From RGIG5472 sp051867615 (GTDB lineage: Bacteria > Bacillota > Clostridia > Oscillospirales > Oscillospiraceae), in assembly GCA_051867615.1 (NCBI GenBank), contig JBJDYU010000003.1, positions 1 through 26,308 of the forward strand: 26,308 nt of DNA. Reading direction: 5' to 3'. Below, one piece after another: positions 7,142 to 16,216 of this stretch. A model generated the notes under the pieces. It was not told the origin of the DNA and did not search any database. It saw only the letters and a list, made by a program, of their open reading frames with translations. Within the stretch, counting starts at the first letter, position 1; each line of letters begins with the position of its first letter. The position numbers and the translations under genes were made by a program.

Positions 7142-7288
7142 ATGGAGAACAAGAACGCGAAGAACACCAACAACAATAACGGCAGCAACAATACCAAGGA
7201 TACCAAGGACACCAACAACGGCAGCAACAATAACAACAGCAAGAACGCCAGAGACTGCGACAGCAGAAACGCCAGAAACTGCAAGTAA
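7142..7288 (+). CDS. Small Asn-rich protein, 48 residues
   Basis: A tiny frame coding for 48 residues, 18 of them Asn, with Lys, Asp, Ser and Thr making up much of the rest. It has two cysteines, at 39 and 47, and no hydrophobic segment. It is very likely real. It has an uninterrupted 10-base match to the anti-Shine-Dalgarno sequence (AAGGAGGTGA, 7127-7136) 5 bases before the ATG, and a clean terminator directly behind it. A TATACT -10-like box lies at 7081-7086, but without a convincing -35. Composition recalls the Asn/Gln-rich gamma-type small spore proteins and other low-complexity small proteins of Clostridia. I do not recognise the family and assign no function. Confidence 0.65.
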   Translation: MENKNAKNTNNNNGSNNTKDTKDTNNGSNNNNSKNARDCDSRNARNCK

Positions 7289-7306
7289 GGCCGTACTTCC
7301 TATAAG

Positions 7307-7344
7307 AAAACGGAGAGGAGCTTTTCGCCCCTCTCCGCTTTTTT
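7307..7344. terminator. Bidirectional terminator
   Basis: Stem CGGAGAGG (7311-7318) and CCTCTCCG (7330-7337), extended by two further pairs, with T-rich tracts after it on the plus strand (7339-7344) and a TTTT on the minus strand (7307-7310). It serves the small Asn-rich gene and, from the other side, the convergent PAP2 gene ending at 7366. Confidence 0.85.
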
Positions 7345-7365
7345 ATTCTGTGAACGCCGCGCCCT

Positions 7366-8076
7366 TTACAGCGGCTCCGGCGCACGCCCCTGCGTCCGCA
7401 GCGCCCGGGCGCTGCGACGTTCCTGCTTCTTGCCGAAGGCCATGGGATAGGCCGCCAGCGCCAGCGGCAGCGCCATGACCACGTCCACCACGGAGTGCTG
7501 CTTCAAAAACACCGTGGAAAGGCAGATGAGCAGCGTGATGACGCCGAAGGCCGCCCGCCAGGGCAGCGAGGAAAAATGCTTGCTGTTCCAGCCCCCGTAC
7601 ATAGCGGCGAAAGCGCCCAGCACATGGATGGAGGGGCAGACGTTGGTGTTGGTATCAAAGACATAAAACCACTCCATAAAGCGGGTCAGGACGTTGTCCC
7701 GGACAAAGGCCTCCGGCCGCAGGTACTGCGCGGTGGGATAGAGCAGATAGACCGCCATGGTGACGGAATAGGTGATCATCACAAATTTCATCATGCCGCA
7801 GAAGCACTCCCGGTCGAAGAAGAAGCCGTAGACCAGCATCCCGATCTGGAACACGAACCAGAACAGGTACGGGAGCAGGAACCATTCGCAAAAGGGGATC
7901 ATATCGTCCAGCGCACAGTACACCGGATGGTAGACCCGGCCCGGCAGGCCCCGCTCCACCAGTGCGAACAGAAGGCCGAACACCGGCCAGAAGGCCAACA
8001 GCTTCACATGGCGAAAGCGCGGCTCATCCAGAGTGCCGGGACGCAGCTCCCGGTAATCCACACAGTCCCACTTCAT
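7366..8076 (-). CDS. PAP2 superfamily membrane phosphatase/phosphotransferase
   Basis: A 236-residue polytopic membrane protein with about six hydrophobic segments. The PAP2 catalytic signature is present. PSIH (148-151) supplies the conserved Ser-His, and KQHSVVD (192-198) supplies the nucleophilic His with its Asp partner. A less exact first motif lies near YLRPEAF (118-124). PAP2 membrane enzymes act on lipid phosphates or transfer phospho-head groups. The arrangement is closest to the PAP2_3 / inositolphosphorylceramide-synthase-like branch, but the substrate cannot be read from sequence. The C-terminal tail (about 215-236) is basic and cytoplasmic. It is monocistronic, with its own promoter at 8112-8139 and a GGAG ribosome binding site. 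Confidence 0.85.
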   Translation of the reverse strand: MKWDCVDYRELRPGTLDEPRFRHVKLLAFWPVFGLLFALVERGLPGRVYHPVYCALDDMIPFCEWFLLPYLFWFVFQIGMLVYGFFFDRECFCGMMKFVMITYSVTMAVYLLYPTAQYLRPEAFVRDNVLTRFMEWFYVFDTNTNVCPSIHVLGAFAAMYGGWNSKHFSSLPWRAAFGVITLLICLSTVFLKQHSVVDVVMALPLALAAYPMAFGKKQERRSARALRTQGRAPEPL

Positions 8077-8111
8077 CGCTTTCCGCTCCTCTCGCCTTTT
8101 GTCTCCGCGAT

Positions 8112-8139
8112 ATTATAGCAGAATTTCTCTCATTGTCCA
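8112..8139 (-). promoter_or_regulatory. Promoter of PAP2 gene
   Basis: TGGACA (8134-8139, 5/6) and consensus TATAAT (8112-8117) on the minus strand with a 16-bp spacer, 36 bp before the start codon at 8076. Confidence 0.75.
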
Positions 8140-8201
8140 TGGCGAAAATGTAAACAAATCTTTATGATTTTCTTTCCCCCCGGCGCGCCGGGCCTCTCCC
8201 C

Positions 8202-8230
8202 TTGTGCGGCGCGGAAAAGTGTGGTATACT
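8202..8230 (+). promoter_or_regulatory. Promoter of metallophosphoesterase gene
   Basis: TTGTGC (8202-8207, 4/6) and TATACT (8225-8230, 5/6) with an ideal 17-bp spacer, 30 bp before the start codon at 8261. It is divergent from the PAP2 promoter. Confidence 0.75.
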
Positions 8231-8260
8231 GCGTGAGAATTTACAAAAGGAGGCCCTTTT

Positions 8261-8734
8261 ATGCGCATCCTGATCCTCTCCGACTCCCACGGGGACGTGG
8301 AGAGCATGAAAGCCGCCGTGGCGCGCACGCAGCCCCAGCAGCTCCTGCATCTGGGAGACTGCTGGCAGGACGGCGCGGCGCTGAAGCGCGCCTTTCCCCA
8401 GCTGCCGCTGGCTCAGGTGCCCGGAAACTGTGACGCCTATGACTTATCGGCCCGGGGGCCGTCGGAGCTGACGCTGAGCTTCGAGGGACACCGCGTTTTT
8501 CTCTGCCACGGCCACCGCTACCATGTGAAATCCGGCCTGCTGGCCCTCAGCTACGCCGCCCGGGAGGCCGGCGCGGAGCTGTGCCTTTTCGGCCACACTC
8601 ACGCGCCGTATCTGGAGAGCTGCGACGGTCTGACCCTGCTGAACCCCGGAAGCATCGGCGCGCCCTACCGCCACAGCTTCGCCGTGGCGGAGACCGAGGG
8701 CGGCAAACTCCGCTGCGCCCTGCTCACCCTGTAA
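8261..8734 (+). CDS. YfcE/MJ0936-type metallophosphoesterase
   Basis: A 157-residue calcineurin-fold phosphodiesterase with the full metal-binding set: DSH (8-10), GD (32-33), GN (56-57), HGH (83-85) and GHTH (111-114), plus the family NPGS (129-132). Proteins of this size in the YfcE/YsnB family hydrolyse phosphodiesters with two divalent metals. The physiological substrate is unknown. It has no signal peptide, so it is cytoplasmic. A strong AAAGGAGG ribosome binding site precedes the ATG. The EamA transporter follows 58 bp downstream and is probably co-transcribed. Confidence 0.93.
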   Translation: MRILILSDSHGDVESMKAAVARTQPQQLLHLGDCWQDGAALKRAFPQLPLAQVPGNCDAYDLSARGPSELTLSFEGHRVFLCHGHRYHVKSGLLALSYAAREAGAELCLFGHTHAPYLESCDGLTLLNPGSIGAPYRHSFAVAETEGGKLRCALLTL

Positions 8735-8792
8735 CGCCGGGAAAACGGGCGGTGCGCCGCCCCATTCACAACACAAAGGAAGTGACCGCCGC

Positions 8793-9752
8793 ATGGAAGC
8801 GGAAAAGCCCAACCTGTTCCAGCGCCCCCTCTCCGTCACGCTGCTGGCCCTGCTCTGCGCCGCCCTCTGGGGCAGCGCCGCCGCCTTTATCAAGCTGGGC
8901 TACGCCGTGATAGGCATCGCGGAGAATGATACCGCAGGCCAGATCCTGTTCGGCGGCTGCCGCTTCGCCATGGCGGGCCTGCTGACGCTGCTGTTCGCCT
9001 CTGTCCCCGCCCGCCGACTGCCCCGGCCCCGCACCGCCGCTGTCTGGAAGCGCGTGGGCGCTCTGGCGCTGACCCAGACGTTTTTGCAGTACCTCTGCTT
9101 TTATGTGGGCGTGGCCCACACCTCCGGCACCAATGTGGCCGTCCTCAACGGCTGCGGCGTTTTCGTCACCATCCTTGTGGCGGCGCTGCTGTTCCGCACG
9201 GAGCGGCTGGACCGCTACAAGGCGCTGGGCTGCCTGCTGGGCGTGGGAGCGGTGCTGCTGATGAACCTCTCCGGCTTTTCCCAGGGGCTGCGCTTCTCCC
9301 TGCAGGGCGAGGGGCTGATCTTCGGCGCCGTCCTCTCCTATGCCTTTTCCACCAGCCTGATGAAGCGCTATTCCGCCTATGACGACCCTGTGATGCTCTC
9401 CGGCTGGCAGTTCTTTCTGGGCGGTCTGGCCATGGCGGCCTTGGGCCTTGCTATGGGCGGGCGGCTTCGCATCTCCTCTGCCGCCGCAGCGGGTATTCTG
9501 CTGTACCTCGCCTTTCTCTCCGCCGTGGCCTACTCCCTCTGGGGCCTGCTGATGAAGTACAATCCCGTCTCCCGCATCTCCATATATAACTTCGCAAACC
9601 CCATCTTCGGCGTGCTGTTCTCCGCGGCGCTGCTGGGAGAGACGGAGCAGGCCTTCCGCCTCGTGACCCTGCTGGCCCTGGCGCTGGTCTCCCTTGGCAT
9701 TTTCATCGTCAACCGCTTCGGCGGCCGTGAAAAGGCCCAGGCTACAGCCTGA
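8793..9752 (+). CDS. EamA/DMT-superfamily transporter
   Basis: A 319-residue membrane protein with ten predicted transmembrane segments arranged as two EamA repeats (about 15-150 and 168-305). It has the typical first-helix start LLCAALWGSAAAFIKLGY and the equivalent YSLWGLLMKYNPVSRISIYNF in the second half. DMT carriers export amino acids, metabolites or drugs. Substrate is not predictable here. The ATG at 8793 has an AAGGAAGTG ribosome binding site. A stem without a good T-run (9766-9790) follows the gene. Confidence 0.92.
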   Translation: MEAEKPNLFQRPLSVTLLALLCAALWGSAAAFIKLGYAVIGIAENDTAGQILFGGCRFAMAGLLTLLFASVPARRLPRPRTAAVWKRVGALALTQTFLQYLCFYVGVAHTSGTNVAVLNGCGVFVTILVAALLFRTERLDRYKALGCLLGVGAVLLMNLSGFSQGLRFSLQGEGLIFGAVLSYAFSTSLMKRYSAYDDPVMLSGWQFFLGGLAMAALGLAMGGRLRISSAAAAGILLYLAFLSAVAYSLWGLLMKYNPVSRISIYNFANPIFGVLFSAALLGETEQAFRLVTLLALALVSLGIFIVNRFGGREKAQATA

Positions 9753-9765
9753 AAAGTAAATAACT

Positions 9766-9790
9766 CTCCGGACGGCGCTGCTGTCCGGAG
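9766..9790 (+). terminator. Possible weak terminator
   Basis: Perfect 8-bp stem CTCCGGAC (9766-9773) and GTCCGGAG (9783-9790) after the EamA gene, but followed only by CGCTGCTTTA, so termination may be incomplete. The remaining space to 10021 holds no frame I can support. Near 9921-9954 is an AT-rich patch with TACAAT (9945-9950) that may be the pfk promoter. Confidence 0.45.
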
Positions 9791-10033
9791 CGCTGCTTTA
9801 TCGCTGTACGGCCCCGGGTGGGGAATATCGGGCCTTACACAGGGAAAGCTAAAGCCCGGCGGAGAAACGCGCCCGCGGCCCTCAGCGCCGCATAAAGCGC
9901 TCCCATCGCGTTTTCCCGTGGACATAATAAGATAAATTACGAGATACAATAAAAGCTGTGACCGGGCGGACAAAGCGCCTGCGCCTTTGGCGCGGCAGTT
10001 CCTCCGCTGCGGCAGGAAAGGATGGTCTTTAGG

Positions 10034-11119
10034 ATGAAACGCAAGACAAGAGTGGCGCTCCTCACCAGCGGCGGCGACTGCCAGGGCCTGAACGCCACCA
10101 TTCGCGCCATCGGCAAGACGCTGTTTCAATATGTGGACAATCTGGAGATCTACGGTATGTACGACGGCTACCGCGGTCTCGTGGAGGGCGACTACCGCTT
10201 CATGGAATCCGGGGACTTCTCCGGCATCATCAACCTCGGCGGCACCATTCTCGGCACCTCCCGGCTGCGCTATATCCCCGGCAAGGCCATCGTGGACAAG
10301 GACGGCAACGACCTCATGCCCGCCATGCTCGCCACCTACAACCGGCTGAATCTGGACTGCGTGGTCTGCCTCGGCGGCAACGGCACGCAGAAAAGCGCCA
10401 GGCTGCTGATGGACGCGGGCATGAACGTCATCACCCTGCCCAAGACCATCGACAACGACATTTACGGCACCGACGAGACCTTCGGCTTCCAGAGCGCGGT
10501 GGACATCGCCACCCATGTGATGGACTCCATCCACACCACCGCCCTGGCCCACAGCCGTATTTTCCTCGTGGAGTGCATGGGCCGCGACGCAGGCTGGCTC
10601 ACTCTCAGCGCGGGACTTGCCAGCGGCGCGGACGTGATCCTCATCCCCGAGATCCCCTATGATATCTCCAAGGTGGCCGATTTCATCGAGGAGCGCCGCC
10701 GCCGGGGCCGCGCCTTCACCATCATCGCGGTGGCGGAGGGCGCCGTGTCCAAAAACGACGACATCCTCTCGGAGGAGGAGCGCCGCGCCCTGAAGGCCCA
10801 GCAGCAGTTCCCCGTGGTCTCCTATGAGATCGCCGCCCATCTGGAGCGGCTCACCGGGCAGGAGGCCCGCGTGGTGGTCCCCGGCCACTTCCAGCGCGGC
10901 GGCTCGCCCTGCCCAAGGGACCGCGTCCTGGCCACCCGCTTCGGCGCCGCCGCCGCCCATCTCATCATGGAAAAGCGCTACGGCTGCATGGTGGGCATGG
11001 TAAAGGGCGAGATCGTCACCGTCCCGCTGGAGGAGGCCGCGAGCCGGACCAAGTTCCTGCCCGCGGATCACCCCCTGATCCAGGTGGCCCGGGATACCGG
11101 CGTCTGCTTCGGCGACTGA
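10034..11119 (+). CDS. 6-phosphofructokinase, mixed ATP/PPi (PFK group III-like) type
   Basis: A PfkA-fold enzyme of 361 residues that phosphorylates fructose 6-phosphate in glycolysis. Residue numbers here start from ATG 10034. Seen are the N-terminal LLTSGGDCQGLNATIRA, the catalytic loop PKTIDND (136-142, with Asp140 as base), the substrate-binding MGR (182-184) and the GHFQRGGSP motif. The cosubstrate residues are mixed. Where E. coli PfkA has GGDGS this protein has GGNGT, keeping Gly104 as in ATP enzymes. Gly124 is replaced by Lys as in pyrophosphate enzymes. This is the pattern of the PFK_mixed family, so ATP or PPi use is undecided. An in-frame ATG at 10022 is directly joined to the AGGAAAGG sequence. 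The later ATG was preferred because its spacing and N-terminus fit better. An intrinsic terminator follows. Confidence 0.93.
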   Translation: MKRKTRVALLTSGGDCQGLNATIRAIGKTLFQYVDNLEIYGMYDGYRGLVEGDYRFMESGDFSGIINLGGTILGTSRLRYIPGKAIVDKDGNDLMPAMLATYNRLNLDCVVCLGGNGTQKSARLLMDAGMNVITLPKTIDNDIYGTDETFGFQSAVDIATHVMDSIHTTALAHSRIFLVECMGRDAGWLTLSAGLASGADVILIPEIPYDISKVADFIEERRRRGRAFTIIAVAEGAVSKNDDILSEEERRALKAQQQFPVVSYEIAAHLERLTGQEARVVVPGHFQRGGSPCPRDRVLATRFGAAAAHLIMEKRYGCMVGMVKGEIVTVPLEEAASRTKFLPADHPLIQVARDTGVCFGD

Positions 11120-11135
11120 TACTGAATACAGCAGC

Positions 11136-11172
11136 AAGCCCCCTTCCGCTTTGGATGCGGAAGGGGGCTTTT
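11136..11172 (+). terminator. Terminator of phosphofructokinase gene
   Basis: Perfect 14-bp stem, arms 11136-11149 and 11157-11170, 7-base loop, followed by TTTAT on the plus strand. It separates pfk from the convergent pseudouridine synthase gene ending at 11196. Confidence 0.92.
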
Positions 11173-11195
11173 ATATGCCGCTGTATCGGCGTGTT

Positions 11196-11864
11196 TTACG
11201 TCAGATTTTCCAGCCGGAACCGCTCCCACACGCCGCCGGAGGGCAGCGCCGAGACCGTCCGGGTGCCGCCGAGAGGGTCGGGAAAGGTGAGCCGGAAGGC
11301 CCAGAGGGCCATGCCGCCCTCCTCCCCTCCGCCGTAGCGTTCGTCACCCAGCACCGGCGTGCCCCGGGAGGCGAACTGCACCCGGATCTGATGGTTCCGC
11401 CCGGTGTGGAGCAGGATATGCGCCAGAGCCTGCGGCCCTGCCGCCGTCTCGACCGTCTCCAGCACGCGGTAGGACAGCGCCGCCTCCTTCGCGCCCCGGT
11501 GGGCGCGGTCCACGCAGATGGTCTTTCGCTGCTTCTCGTCCCTCGCCAGCCAGTCCCGGAGCGTCCCCTCCGGCGCGGCGGGAACGCCCCGCAGCACCGC
11601 GAGATACTCCTTGCGCAGCTGCCGCTGCTCCGAGGCCCGGGCCAGAAGCTCCGCCGCGCCGTGGCTCCGGGCGAAGACCATGACGCCCCCCACCTCCCGG
11701 TCCAGCCGGTGGATGAGGTACACGCCGCCGAGGCCGCCGCTTTTGCGCTGCCGCGCCTCAAGCAAAGAGACCATGTCCCGCTCTCCCGGCTTTCCCTTCT
11801 GGGACAGCACGCCCGCCGGCTTCACGCAGGCGATGCACTCCCGGTTCTCATACAGGATGTCCAT
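11196..11864 (-). CDS. RluA-family RNA pseudouridine synthase
   Basis: A 222-residue pseudouridine synthase. The signature HRLDREVGG (52-60) contains the catalytic Asp55. KEYLAVLRG (about 85-93) and the C-terminal LHTGRNHQIRVQFAS followed by VLGDERYGG are the other RluA-family blocks. There is no N-terminal S4 domain, so it is the short form. It isomerises uridine in rRNA or tRNA, but the target position is not predictable. It has an AAGGAGG ribosome binding site 19 bp after the DUF1275 gene and ends the glmS-to-rluA run of minus-strand genes. Confidence 0.93.
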   Translation of the reverse strand: MDILYENRECIACVKPAGVLSQKGKPGERDMVSLLEARQRKSGGLGGVYLIHRLDREVGGVMVFARSHGAAELLARASEQRQLRKEYLAVLRGVPAAPEGTLRDWLARDEKQRKTICVDRAHRGAKEAALSYRVLETVETAAGPQALAHILLHTGRNHQIRVQFASRGTPVLGDERYGGGEEGGMALWAFRLTFPDPLGGTRTVSALPSGGVWERFRLENLT

Positions 11865-11883
11865 GTTTCCTCCTTACAGGCGC

Positions 11884-12612
11884 TCAGTGACCACGGGGCA
11901 CCCGCTGCAGGTCGCCCTTTTCCTTTTTCAGATCCGCGTACAGCAGATCCGCCAGCACGATGCCGAGGGGCAGCAGCGCCGCGAACGCGGCCCGTCCCAG
12001 AAACAGGCGGCAGAGGGCGGTGGAGGTGGCGGCTCCCGCCACGAAGGCCGCCAGCATCCCCAGATGCTTGCAGCCCCGCAGCCAGAAGCCCTCGCCCTTG
12101 TGCCGCGCCGCCTTGCAGAAGGCGACGCCCATCTGCCGGACGTGGTTGGTGCAGAAGGTGGTGGCCATGGGGATGCCCTCCGCCTGACGGAAGGTGTTGT
12201 ACTGCATGGAACAGATGAAGTTCACCACGATCTGGGAGATCTGGAAAGGCGCGCTCTCCGGCAGCAGGCCCAGAAACACCACCGTCGCCATCTCCAGCAT
12301 GACAAACAGCGTGTCCCAGCGCAGGAAGTTCAGCCGCCGGATAGGCCCCGCGATGGACTCGGAGATCACGGTCCCCAGAAAATAGGCGCTCAGGGGGATG
12401 AAATAGTACAGAACGTGGGCCCACTCTCCCCTGCCCATAGCCATGGCCAGCAGCAGGAGGTTCCCCGTCTGGGCGTTGCAGAACACGCCGCCGCGGATGG
12501 CATAGGTGAAGGCGCCGAGAAAACCTCCTACATACATGAGGGTGATGAACACCCACGTCTTTTCACATTCCAGATACTCGTTTTGCGATAGCTCTTGCTG
12601 TTGCTTTTCCAT
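11884..12612 (-). CDS. DUF1275 (YoaK-like) membrane protein
   Basis: A 242-residue membrane protein with about six hydrophobic segments. The block GGFLGAFTYAIRGGVFCNAQTGNLL (quoted in two parts: GGFLGAFTYAIRGGVF at about 30-45, then CNAQTGN) is the DUF1275 signature. Further family features are MQYNTFRQAEG and TTFCTNHVRQMG. The function of the family is unknown, and transport has been suggested from its fold. It is 42 bp downstream of the methyltransferase and 19 bp upstream of the pseudouridine synthase, so it is probably co-transcribed. Confidence 0.9.
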   Translation of the reverse strand: MEKQQQELSQNEYLECEKTWVFITLMYVGGFLGAFTYAIRGGVFCNAQTGNLLLLAMAMGRGEWAHVLYYFIPLSAYFLGTVISESIAGPIRRLNFLRWDTLFVMLEMATVVFLGLLPESAPFQISQIVVNFICSMQYNTFRQAEGIPMATTFCTNHVRQMGVAFCKAARHKGEGFWLRGCKHLGMLAAFVAGAATSTALCRLFLGRAAFAALLPLGIVLADLLYADLKKEKGDLQRVPRGH

Positions 12613-12654
12613 GTCGTTTTCTCTCCGCTTTTGTCTCTTTCGCGGCGTGCGTGC

Positions 12655-13878
12655 TCACACCACCTGGAAGAGATAGAATTTCAGATACTCCGTCTCCGGC
12701 ACGCCCCAGAGGATGGGATGGTCCGGGGCCTGCTGGCGCGCCTCGATCTGGCGCAGCTGCACCCCCGCGTCGACCGCCGCCTCCGCCAGCATCTCCCTAA
12801 ACAGCTCGTCCGTCATAAAGTGGGAGCAGGAGCAGGTGGCGAGATAGCCGCCCCGTGGCAGCAGCTTCATAGCCCGGCGGTTGATCTCCCGGTAGCCCCG
12901 GTAGGCGTTGCGGCGGGTGGCGCCGCTCTTGGTGAAGGCGGGCGGGTCCAGAATGATGTAATCATACTCCTTTTTCCCGCTCTCCGCCATGGCCGTCAGC
13001 AAATCAAACACATCCGCCTGCAAAAAGTCCATGCGGCCCTCAAGGCCGTTGCGCCGGGCGTTGCGCTCCGCCATGGCCACGGCGTCCTTCGACACGTCCA
13101 CCGCCGTCACATGGGCCGCCCCGGCCTTCGCCGCGTTCAGGGCGAAAGCGCCGGTATGGGTAAAGCAGTCCAGCACCCGCCGCCCCGGCGCCAGCCGCGC
13201 CGCCGCGAGACGGTTATACTTCTGGTCCAGGAAAAAGCCGGTCTTCTGCCCGTGGATGTAGTCCACGTCATAGAAAATGCCGTTCTCGCAGATGGTCACA
13301 TGGCCGTCCAAATCCGCGGCAAGGCCCGGCAGGGCGGCGAAGCCAGTGACCGCCTCCAGCCCCTCCTTTGCCCGGAGAGGGGAATCGCTGCGCTCATAAA
13401 TGGCCCGGACGGTGACGCCCATGGCGGCCAGCTCCTCCTGAAGCAGCCGGTACAGCAGCTCCTTCACCCGGTCCGTGCCGAGGGACAGCACCTCCGTCAC
13501 CAGGATATCCCCGAAGCGGTCCACCGTCAGGCCCGGAAACTGGTCCGCTTCCCCGAAGATCAGGCGGCAGGCGTCGAAATCCGGCCCCATGACCTGCCGG
13601 CGGTACTCCAGAGCATAGCGCACGCGGCGGCGGTAAAACGCCTCGTCGAAACGGTCGTTGGTGTTGCGGGAGAGCAGGCGCACCCGGATCTTGGAATGGT
13701 CGTTCACATAGCCCGCGCCGAGCCAGCTGCCCTTTTTCGAGCAGACGTCCACGATCTCTCCGTTTTCATAGCTCCCGGAGCAGGCCGTCACCTCCTCCCC
13801 GTACACCCAGGGGTGTCCCGCGCGCAGGGCGCGCTCCGCCTTTTCCGTGACGGTGAGGATGGGATAGGGTCTTGTCAT
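12655..13878 (-). CDS. RlmI-like class I rRNA (cytosine-C5) methyltransferase
   Basis: A 407-residue SAM-dependent methyltransferase of the RlmI/YwbD family. Residues 1-70 form a PUA-like RNA-binding domain (HPWVYGEEV). About 75-190 is a linker domain with GLTVDRFGD. The Rossmann domain carries VLDCFTHTGAF (235-245, SAM motif I), DVSKDAVAMAERNARRNG, the NPPY-type motif LDPPAFTKS (310-318), and TCSCSHFM with the likely catalytic cysteine near 349-351. E. coli RlmI methylates C1962 of 23S rRNA. Length and order match, and the exact site here is inference. It has an AAGGGGG ribosome binding site and lies 89 bp after glmS, with a hairpin between. Confidence 0.92.
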   Translation of the reverse strand: MTRPYPILTVTEKAERALRAGHPWVYGEEVTACSGSYENGEIVDVCSKKGSWLGAGYVNDHSKIRVRLLSRNTNDRFDEAFYRRRVRYALEYRRQVMGPDFDACRLIFGEADQFPGLTVDRFGDILVTEVLSLGTDRVKELLYRLLQEELAAMGVTVRAIYERSDSPLRAKEGLEAVTGFAALPGLAADLDGHVTICENGIFYDVDYIHGQKTGFFLDQKYNRLAAARLAPGRRVLDCFTHTGAFALNAAKAGAAHVTAVDVSKDAVAMAERNARRNGLEGRMDFLQADVFDLLTAMAESGKKEYDYIILDPPAFTKSGATRRNAYRGYREINRRAMKLLPRGGYLATCSCSHFMTDELFREMLAEAAVDAGVQLRQIEARQQAPDHPILWGVPETEYLKFYLFQVV

Positions 13879-13931
13879 AATCGTTTTCCCCCTTGCCGGC
13901 GGCTGTACGCGCCGCGTCTTACGTTCCGAAA

Positions 13932-13959
13932 GGCAGACGGCGGTAAAACGCCGCCTGCC
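13932..13959 (-). terminator. Hairpin behind glmS, possible weak terminator
   Basis: An 11-bp stem (arms 13949-13959 and 13932-13942, one G-U pair on the minus strand) with a 6-base loop. On the minus strand only TTTC follows, so partial read-through into the methyltransferase gene is likely. The longer T-run lies on the plus strand, where no gene ends. Confidence 0.5.
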
Positions 13960-13967
13960 CGCGTTTT

Positions 13968-15806
<1,839 letters not shown>

Positions 15807-15917
15807 AAAAAAGCTCCTTCTGAATCAAAAATGGCGCTGTTTTTCCGCGAAAAGGGCGCGATACGCCCCTTCCGCCCGGTCAAACGCAATTTTCCGCTCA
15901 AAAGGACAAACACGCAG

Positions 15918-16086
15918 GCAATTTGTTCTTTCTCTCCGGCCGCAGCCCCTCTGTTTTGCGGTTGCCCGCATATTTCTGACTGCGTCACGCACCCGAAGTC
16001 GGTGCGGGAGAGCATCCGCCGAATCTTCGATCACTCTCCTCCTCGTCGTCCCGCCGCGTTGCGCGGCGGGCGCTGGCGCTTCTGAT
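15918..16086 (-). ncRNA. glmS ribozyme (glucosamine-6-phosphate riboswitch)
   Basis: On the minus strand the glmS leader carries the conserved ribozyme core. The expected self-cleavage point is between A16080 and G16079, in front of GCGCC. A strong P1 stem follows (CCCGCCGCG and CGCGGCGGG around CAA). Then come GACGAGGAGGAG, ATCGAAGATTCGGCGGATG and a CTCTCCCGC strand, which closely follow the Bacillus consensus. Downstream, CCCGCA/TGCGGG can form P3 and CCGCA/TGCGG around an AGAGGGG loop resembles P4. Binding of glucosamine 6-phosphate activates cleavage, exposing a 5'-OH end for RNase J and silencing glmS. The position, about 110 bases before the glmS start, is as expected. Confidence 0.93.
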
Positions 16087-16216
16087 GGGCCGCTGCCCAT
16101 GAGTCTCCTTTCCCGTTCCTGCGATCTTTTCTCCCGGCGTATCGCGCCGGCGCGCCGGGGAAAGCCCGGCGCTATGGGATAAACCGCCCTCCCGCCGCAA
16201 ATACTCACCTGGGGAG
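16087..16216. other. Divergent spacer between glmS ribozyme and DUF421 gene
   Basis: About 130 bp with a compact hairpin (GCGCCGGG 16152-16159 and CCCGGCGC 16165-16172) and the 12-bp palindrome CCGGCGCGCCGG at 16147-16158. I could not find convincing sigma-A boxes for either glmS or the DUF421 gene here. Frames that cross this stretch and the ribozyme are not credible genes. Confidence 0.4.

Noticed and set aside
7057..7284. Leu-rich 75-residue minus-strand frame resembling a membrane peptide
   Set aside because: It is the reverse complement of the Asn-rich small gene; the plus strand has the perfect ribosome binding site and the terminator.
8179..8190. Palindrome CCGGCGCGCCGG, also at 16147-16158
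   Set aside because: Two copies of a GC-only palindrome in a GC-rich window may be chance, and there is no consistent position relative to promoters.
9530..11137. 535-codon minus-strand open frame
   Set aside because: Antisense of the phosphofructokinase and the end of the EamA gene; no recognisable domain.
15825..16208. Minus-strand frames of 60-160 codons upstream of glmS
   Set aside because: They overlap the conserved glmS ribozyme and have no protein-like features.
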